A DNA stretch of 54,728 bases, taken from the IMG/VR virus record IMGVR_UViG_3300044822_000131, positions 1-54,728 of that record; one strand, written 5' to 3'. Positions 50,229-54,728 of this stretch are shown in pieces (position 1 is the stretch's first letter; every line of letters starts with the position of its first letter). The stretch is from a virus. The notes under the pieces are model-generated. The model worked only from the letters and a program-made list of their open reading frames with translations, made no database searches and was not told the origin of the DNA. Made by a program: the position numbers and the translations under genes.

Positions 50229-51016
50229 TTTGCTATTGCTTTCTTCGTAGTATTGTTTGTGGTGATAAGTTGGTCACTGGCTGTCGCCCCGAGCGACGTC
50301 TTACCGGCACCGGGGTGCCCGTAGATCGTGAGCACGGAGCTCTGTTTGCCGAGCACCTTCCAGAGCTTCGGCAGGGTCGGGTCCGGCAGCGCCTTCGGAA
50401 TCTTTTCCGAGAGCTCCCGCGAAACGTGGAACTTGGCAGTGGCCGATTCGGTGCGGCGCAGGTAGAGCACGCGGGTCTCGCGCGCGAAGATCGTGTTGCC
50501 TTTCTCATCGACCACGGGGTCGGTGAGCGACACCAAGCGGAAGACGTCCGAGGACGATGCGATCAGCGCCTCGACGAAGGCGGGGTTCCCTTGCGGTCCC
50601 GCCATCTTGAGGCCGGCCATCGCGTCGCGGACCTCGTCCTCGTGGGTGAGCACGATGACATGCGCGCCGCGCGCGCGGAAGTTGTTGATGCCGCGCATGA
50701 CGAGCGACGTCGCCATGTTGTAGACCGCCAAGTATTCTTTGTCGCCGAAGAACTTGTTGATCTTGCTGGGGTCCCACAGCGCGTCCTCGTTGCGGTTGCC
50801 GAGCATGCGGTCGATGCGGGTGGTGGTGAGCAACGCCGAGGCCGTGTCGAGCATGACGTTGTCGCCGGGCTCGAGCGTTCGCATGAGGTCCTGGCGGTGC
50901 CGATCGAAGTCGGCGAAGGTGGCGCACGGCAGGTTGATGATCCTGCCGTCGTCGATGTAGTCCTGGATAGAGTCGGTGCCGTTCATGTCGGCGTCGAGGC
51001 GATAGAACTTACTCAC
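50225..51016 (-). CDS. RecA-like (Sak4/AAA_24-type) ATPase with C-terminal P-loop
   Basis: 263 residues from GTG 51016 (GTGA). The parts of a RecA/AAA_24 domain occur out of order. The N-terminus begins at strand 2 (KFYRLDADMNG), Walker B NVMLD is at about 53-57, HVIVLTHED follows, and only at the end comes strand 1 and Walker A, TIYGHPGAGKTSLGATAS (P-loop 233-240, Lys239). Normal relatives have Walker A near the N-terminus. The frame is open throughout, so this is a circular permutation, not a frameshift. Sits between an SSB-like and a RecB-like gene, so a recombinase or annealing ATPase is likely. Confidence 0.75.
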   Translation of the reverse strand: MSKFYRLDADMNGTDSIQDYIDDGRIINLPCATFADFDRHRQDLMRTLEPGDNVMLDTASALLTTTRIDRMLGNRNEDALWDPSKINKFFGDKEYLAVYNMATSLVMRGINNFRARGAHVIVLTHEDEVRDAMAGLKMAGPQGNPAFVEALIASSSDVFRLVSLTDPVVDEKGNTIFARETRVLYLRRTESATAKFHVSRELSEKIPKALPDPTLPKLWKVLGKQSSVLTIYGHPGAGKTSLGATASDQLITTNNTTKKAIAK

Positions 51017-52020
51017 AGTTGAACCATCTTTCTGTCTTTCCAGAACGCCTCGACGGCGGCACGGCCGGGCACGCCGTAGACGGCTTGAACCGCGTCGATT
51101 ATTTTGAACCGGCGCTCCTCGATGAGCCAGTCGACGCGCGGATCGTCGAGCATCGTGCGGGGGTCGACCCGATCGGCCGGGTTGTAGGGGTCGGTGAGCC
51201 GGTCGAGCTCATCGTCCGAGAGCGTGCCGAACCAGTCGGCTTTGCAGATCGGTTTGAAGAAGCACCCGCCGCAGACGCCGTTGCCGTACTCGCGGTAGTT
51301 GGGCACGCGGTAGGTGCGCCGATGGCGGAGCGTTTCCTGAATGTCGAGCGCCACGTTGTAGAGCTCGCGGCGCGTGGTCTCACGCTCGAACTCCGACATC
51401 TCGAGCTCTTGCGGTTGGGGGTAGAGGTCCTCCTCATCCCAGGGCACCCAGGTGGCGACGGACTCGCCGCGGACCTTCTTGGTGAGGAACCGCCCGAGCT
51501 CTTGGCGAGCGTAGACCCAGCGGAACTTGGCCGGCATCTTGAAGTTGTCTTCGGCGATCGTGAGGTAGACGCGCGCTTGGAAGTCCATGTCGACGTCGGG
51601 CGTCGGCGCTTTCAGGAACGTCTTGTAGTCCTGGACGACGGCCTTTTTGTAGTCGGGGTCGTAGTCGTCTTGGTCGTCGTAGTAGACCAGGTCAAAGCTC
51701 CCGCGAACGTGGAAGCCCGGCGCGATCTCGGTGAAGTAGCCGCGCTCGATGGAGAGGATGCGGTTGGGTTCGGGGAGCGGGTGCGCGGCGAGGTAGGCCG
51801 CGGCCACCTCGTAGGCGGGCTCGCCGTCTGGTTGCGGAAGCTCGCCGTACTCGGCCGCGTGCGCCATGTAGGCGTGAAACTGAGAGCCGAAGTTGACGAT
51901 GCCGGGGACGTCGTCGCGTTTGGGTTGGTAGTGAAGCATCGTGTCGAACTCGAACATCTTTTTGCAGCGCATGAAGTTCTGCACCGCGGTCATCGACAGG
52001 ACGAGAGGCATCTCGCTCAT
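51013..52020 (-). CDS. RecB/Cas4-like PD-(D/E)XK nuclease
   Basis: 335 residues from ATG 52020 (ATGA). An early Cys (FMRCKKMFEF) and a late CGGCFFKPIC cluster give four Cys for a 4Fe-4S centre as in Cas4/AddB. The nuclease core has RGSFDLVYYDD and VVQDYKTF, which provide the D and D-x-K residues. Expected to trim DNA ends for recombination. A longer in-frame start at 52125 overlaps the previous gene and is rejected. Confidence 0.8.
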   Translation of the reverse strand: MSEMPLVLSMTAVQNFMRCKKMFEFDTMLHYQPKRDDVPGIVNFGSQFHAYMAHAAEYGELPQPDGEPAYEVAAAYLAAHPLPEPNRILSIERGYFTEIAPGFHVRGSFDLVYYDDQDDYDPDYKKAVVQDYKTFLKAPTPDVDMDFQARVYLTIAEDNFKMPAKFRWVYARQELGRFLTKKVRGESVATWVPWDEEDLYPQPQELEMSEFERETTRRELYNVALDIQETLRHRRTYRVPNYREYGNGVCGGCFFKPICKADWFGTLSDDELDRLTDPYNPADRVDPRTMLDDPRVDWLIEERRFKIIDAVQAVYGVPGRAAVEAFWKDRKMVQL

Positions 52021-52295
52021 TCGCCCCATCCCTCGGCGTAGATCAGCTCGCCGTCTTTGTTGAAGTGCAGGATGACGGTTGAGGCGTAGGAGCCAGGCTG
52101 TCCGTAGACGAGCTCGGCAGCGCATCCTTTAATGGAGGTCGCGAAGCGGCGGTCCCAAGGCTGCGACGACCGCTCCCCGGTCGCTTGACGATCCTCAAAT
52201 GTTATGAACTCGAGCTGACGGGAGCTATCTTTCTGCTCGCAGCGTTGTAAGGCGTGTTTGAATTGTTCGTATTCGGAGTTGATTGAGAATTGCAC
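52017..52295 (-). CDS. Hypothetical protein
   Basis: 92 residues from GTG 52295, behind AAAGGA about 6 bases away. Sequence (QFSINSEYEQFKHALQRCEQ, STVILHFNKDGELIYAEGWG) is a small alpha/beta protein. It overlaps the polymerase 3' end by 94 bases. Family not recognised. Confidence 0.65.
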   Translation of the reverse strand: MQFSINSEYEQFKHALQRCEQKDSSRQLEFITFEDRQATGERSSQPWDRRFATSIKGCAAELVYGQPGSYASTVILHFNKDGELIYAEGWGE

Positions 52296-54583
52296 AATAT
52301 TCCTTTCGCTTCTTGGTATGTTATCTCGACGTCGAGCGGCACGGTTGGGATGACGTTGAAGTGCTCCCGCAGTACTCGGAGCGGCTCGTCGATCATGCAC
52401 CGCCGAATCGTAGGCTCGGCCGCACGGGCCTCGTCCATCGAATCGAACTCGAACTTGATGTCATCGTGGACGAAGTCCACCATCGGCAGGTTTTCCCGGT
52501 TGCACGCACCGAGCGCGATCTCCGCGATGTCTGCACAAAAACCTTGCACCTGCATGTTACACGCTTCGCGCAGCGCTTCCCTCTTTTGATTCGCGTTTAG
52601 CAGGGCAAAATCGCCGAAGTTGCGTCGCCGTCCGGTGACGCTCTCGACGTAGCCGTGCTCGATGAGTTGACGACGCGTGCGAACGAACCAACGCTTCCAA
52701 TCCGGCATCGCACGGTGCCACGATCGGTGAACGTGTTCTCCCTCGGCGTCGGTGAGAAAGATTCCCATCTCGCGCGCGGCGTAGGACACCACCGTTGCGC
52801 CGACGCCGAGGAACTCTTGCGAGAAGTTGCCCGACTTCGCAACCTGCCGCTGCTGCTTCGTGACGTCGGCTTCGGTGATCCCCTCGTAGAGATGCGGTGC
52901 GAACCAGGTGTGCGGGTCCCAATTGGGATCGCGCGCGAAGTTTGCGATGACGGTGCGCTCGTTTGCCACGAAGGCTCCCATGCGAAACTCGATGGCCCGG
53001 TAGTCGGCGTGGACGAGCACCTTGCCGGGGGCCGGCGCTTTGATTTCCTTGAGCTCGCGGTCGAGGTTCTGCGTGCTCGGGTCGGTCGCCGAGGTGCGGC
53101 CGGTGAGCGTGCGCCACACGGTGTAGTGCGGGTGCGCCCGGCCGTCGCCCTCGTTCGTGATACGTTCGTAGGGCAGGATGTAGGTCGACATGCGCTTCTG
53201 TACCTCGCGGTACGCGAGCATCGCGCGCGCGAAGGGATGGTTGATGTAGACGAGCGCCTCCTTGTCGACGCAGTCCTTGCCCGTCTTGGTGAGCCCGAGG
53301 TCGAACCCGCAGTGCCGCAGCACCGCCGCAACGTGGTCGTTGCTGTTCGGATTGAACGCGATCGTCTTCACCTTCGTCTTGAGCTGCTTGTCGAAGACGC
53401 GCGAGTCGAACCCGGCCCGGTCGAGCTGCCAATAGACCTCGTTGAGCCGAAAGTCGAGCAGCTCCTCAGTCTTGGCTTTGTGCTTGGCGACGGCCACGGG
53501 GTCGATGTAGATGCCGCGCGCAGAGATAGCGTCGAGGGCGAGCCGCGCCGGCCGCATCATGTGGTCGACGATCTTGATGCGGTCGCCTAGCAGTTCGCGC
53601 GCCTTGTGGTAGAGCTTGATTGTCATCTCGGCATCGCGCGCGTTGTAGGCCGCGAGCTCGGGCGAGCCGAGCTTCGCGCCGTCGCGCTCCTCCTTCCAGC
53701 CCCGCACGCCGAGGTATTTGGTACAGAGCGGCTCGAGCCCAAGCGGCTGCGTTTCGTCCAAGAGGTAGCACAGCGCGGCGGTATCGTAGTCGGAACGCAG
53801 GCCCGTCATACGGTCGTCAAAGTCCCAGCCGAAGTGCGACACGATCGTGAGCGGCGGCATCGCTTGCAGCATCTCCTTCGCGAACCGCGACGACACGAAG
53901 GTGACGGTCCCGTTGGAGATGGCGGCTTGCGTCATACGGTCGGTGATAGCGCCGGTCTCGTCGTAGGTCTCGATGTCGTAGGCGACAACATCGCCCTCAA
54001 ACGGCTTTCCAGTCCAGGGCAGCCAGTTCGCCTTGACGGGCGGGATGCTGCGGTCGCGGATCTTGCGGAGGTCGCCGGTCACGACACCACGCGCGCTCGG
54101 GCCCTTAGAATACAGCACCCAAGCCGGGTGGTAGGTGGCCCACACGCCACAGTCGTGGTTGAAGGCGGCTTTGAGCTTCCACTCCTTGCCGCGTGCGTTC
54201 CCGATCGACACCGGGCCGATCAGCGTCTTGACCGCCACCTCGCCGAGCGCGATGATGACCTGCGGGCGCACGCGCCGAATCTCGGTCGCGAGGTGCGTCG
54301 CGCAGGCCGCGGCCTCGGCCGGCAACGGCGCGCGGTCCTTGGGCGTCGCGCACTTGACGGCGTTGGTGATGTAGACCTCATCCGGGTCGAAGCCTGCATC
54401 GCGGAGCATGACGTCGAGGAGCTTCCCCGACTTGCCGATGAACGGCAGCCCCTCGAGGTCCTCGGTGCGGCCGGGGTTCTGCCCGACGAGCATGACGGTG
54501 GCGCTCTGCGGCCCCTTGCCGCCGATGCCGACCGAGAGCGCGCTTCGGTGGAGCGGGCAGGCGGTGCAGTCCTGGAAGCTCAC
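52202..54583 (-). CDS. Uracil-DNA glycosylase / family A DNA polymerase fusion
   Basis: 793 residues from GTG 54583 (GTGA with the PAPS-reductase stop; an upstream ATG 54649 would overlap that gene). Domain 1: family 4 UDG, Cys 6, 9, 78 and 94 for 4Fe-4S, GQNPG 34-38, YHPAW about 151-155. Domain 2: proofreading exonuclease, exo I D203/E205 (YDIET), then SHFGWDFDD and YNARDAEM. Domain 3: palm with motif A HADYRAIEFRMG, motif B RQVAKSGNFSQEFLGVG, motif C VDFVHDD. The replicative enzyme. After EITYQEAKGIL a 30-residue Ser/Asn-rich tail overlaps the next gene. Confidence 0.92.
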   Translation of the reverse strand: MSFQDCTACPLHRSALSVGIGGKGPQSATVMLVGQNPGRTEDLEGLPFIGKSGKLLDVMLRDAGFDPDEVYITNAVKCATPKDRAPLPAEAAACATHLATEIRRVRPQVIIALGEVAVKTLIGPVSIGNARGKEWKLKAAFNHDCGVWATYHPAWVLYSKGPSARGVVTGDLRKIRDRSIPPVKANWLPWTGKPFEGDVVAYDIETYDETGAITDRMTQAAISNGTVTFVSSRFAKEMLQAMPPLTIVSHFGWDFDDRMTGLRSDYDTAALCYLLDETQPLGLEPLCTKYLGVRGWKEERDGAKLGSPELAAYNARDAEMTIKLYHKARELLGDRIKIVDHMMRPARLALDAISARGIYIDPVAVAKHKAKTEELLDFRLNEVYWQLDRAGFDSRVFDKQLKTKVKTIAFNPNSNDHVAAVLRHCGFDLGLTKTGKDCVDKEALVYINHPFARAMLAYREVQKRMSTYILPYERITNEGDGRAHPHYTVWRTLTGRTSATDPSTQNLDRELKEIKAPAPGKVLVHADYRAIEFRMGAFVANERTVIANFARDPNWDPHTWFAPHLYEGITEADVTKQQRQVAKSGNFSQEFLGVGATVVSYAAREMGIFLTDAEGEHVHRSWHRAMPDWKRWFVRTRRQLIEHGYVESVTGRRRNFGDFALLNANQKREALREACNMQVQGFCADIAEIALGACNRENLPMVDFVHDDIKFEFDSMDEARAAEPTIRRCMIDEPLRVLREHFNVIPTVPLDVEITYQEAKGILCNSQSTPNTNNSNTPYNAASRKIAPVSSSS

Positions 54584-54728
54584 TTGCAACTCGCGCAGAG
54601 CTCGCCGCGCTTGCCGCTCGATCGGCGTCCCGGTGGCCGGGTTCCCCAAACAGCGTGCTTTCCTTTGGCCTCCACCTCTTCTTCGAGCGCGTGGATCCGG
54701 CGCGCTACGTCAGGGTAGAACGCCTCGA
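54571..54728. repeat. Terminal copy of the 158-bp repeat
   Basis: Matches 2469-2626; 54602-54728 (127 bases) are identical, the preceding base differs (C against T), and a second mismatch is at 54579. The contig stops exactly at the end of a 127-base match. Confidence 0.95.
54580..54728 (-). CDS. PAPS-reductase-family protein, C-terminal fragment
   Basis: The last 49 codons of the gene seen complete at 2478-3230, ending GELCASCK, then TGA at 54580-54582. Truncated by the window edge. Directly followed by the polymerase GTG, whereas the left copy is followed by a helicase. Confidence 0.9.
   Translation of the reverse strand, partial: EAFYPDVARRIHALEEEVEAKGKHAVWGTRPPGRRSSGKRGELCASCK

Noticed and set aside
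50225-50330. Frameshifted or chimeric end explaining the C-terminal P-loop
   Set aside because: The frame is continuous, both gene ends show the usual GTGA overlap, and all RecA elements are present once.
54571-54728. Genuine direct terminal repeat of a linear phage
   Set aside because: The partner copy is internal (2469-2626), the identity is exactly 127 and flanks diverge at once; an assembly branch fits better.
1-54728. Prophage or integrative element
   Set aside because: No integrase, excisionase, att-like repeat or host flanking gene was found; the HTH and LexA-like box alone are not enough.

Overview
The window is a GC-rich, gene-dense bacteriophage genome. The virion genes point to a podovirus-like tailed phage: P22-type portal, scaffold-like protein, HK97-type major capsid protein, head-tail adaptor, P22 gp10-like tail nozzle, large internal (ejection) proteins, a large terminase, and no tape-measure or sheath gene. 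I saw no integrase, tRNA gene or CRISPR array. The host cannot be named. One near-perfect Gram-positive-type LexA box is the only host hint.

Layout. All genes form two convergent/divergent blocks that part at about 12.0-12.3 kb and meet at 48.97 kb. Leftward (minus strand): 11,835 down to 2,478 and, if the genome is circular, on through 54,583 down to 48,970. This block carries replication and recombination genes (primase-helicase, SNF2 helicase, PAPS-reductase-family protein, uracil-DNA-glycosylase/DNA polymerase A fusion, RecB/Cas4-like nuclease, RecA-like ATPase, SSB-like protein, VRR nuclease), an HTH regulator, and many small proteins including zinc-finger-like and single-membrane-span ones. 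Rightward (plus strand): 12,362 to 48,973. This block holds small accessory proteins, three GroES-like proteins, lysis genes, terminase, a 7-kb cassette of signal-peptide proteins, then head, tail and internal virion proteins with an embedded ATP-grasp enzyme. Almost every gene junction in both blocks is an overlapping stop/start (ATGA, GTGA, TAGTG, TGATG), so translation is probably coupled throughout.

Assembly. The last 127 bases (54,602-54,728) are identical to 2,500-2,626 and the base just before them differs. That is what a de Bruijn contig ending at a k=127 branch looks like. The simplest reading is a circular (or circularly permuted) 52,102-bp genome, with 1-2,499 as an alternative population branch in which an extra SNF2 helicase and a different UDG-polymerase gene replace the polymerase found at 52,202-54,583.

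Best candidates for new biology: (1) a RecA-like (Sak4/AAA_24-type) ATPase whose P-loop lies at the extreme C-terminus, an apparent circular permutation, next to an SSB-like gene; (2) an array of six different stem-loops built round a repeated CTAGCTA core in the divergent intergenic region; (3) three divergent GroES-fold proteins without GroEL; (4) five consecutive genes, at least four with clear signal peptides, one a probable GH16-like enzyme on a very long Pro-Thr linker; (5) a regulatory island with a triple 7-bp inverted repeat, a LexA-like box and a promoter whose predicted start is the A of the regulator's ATG.
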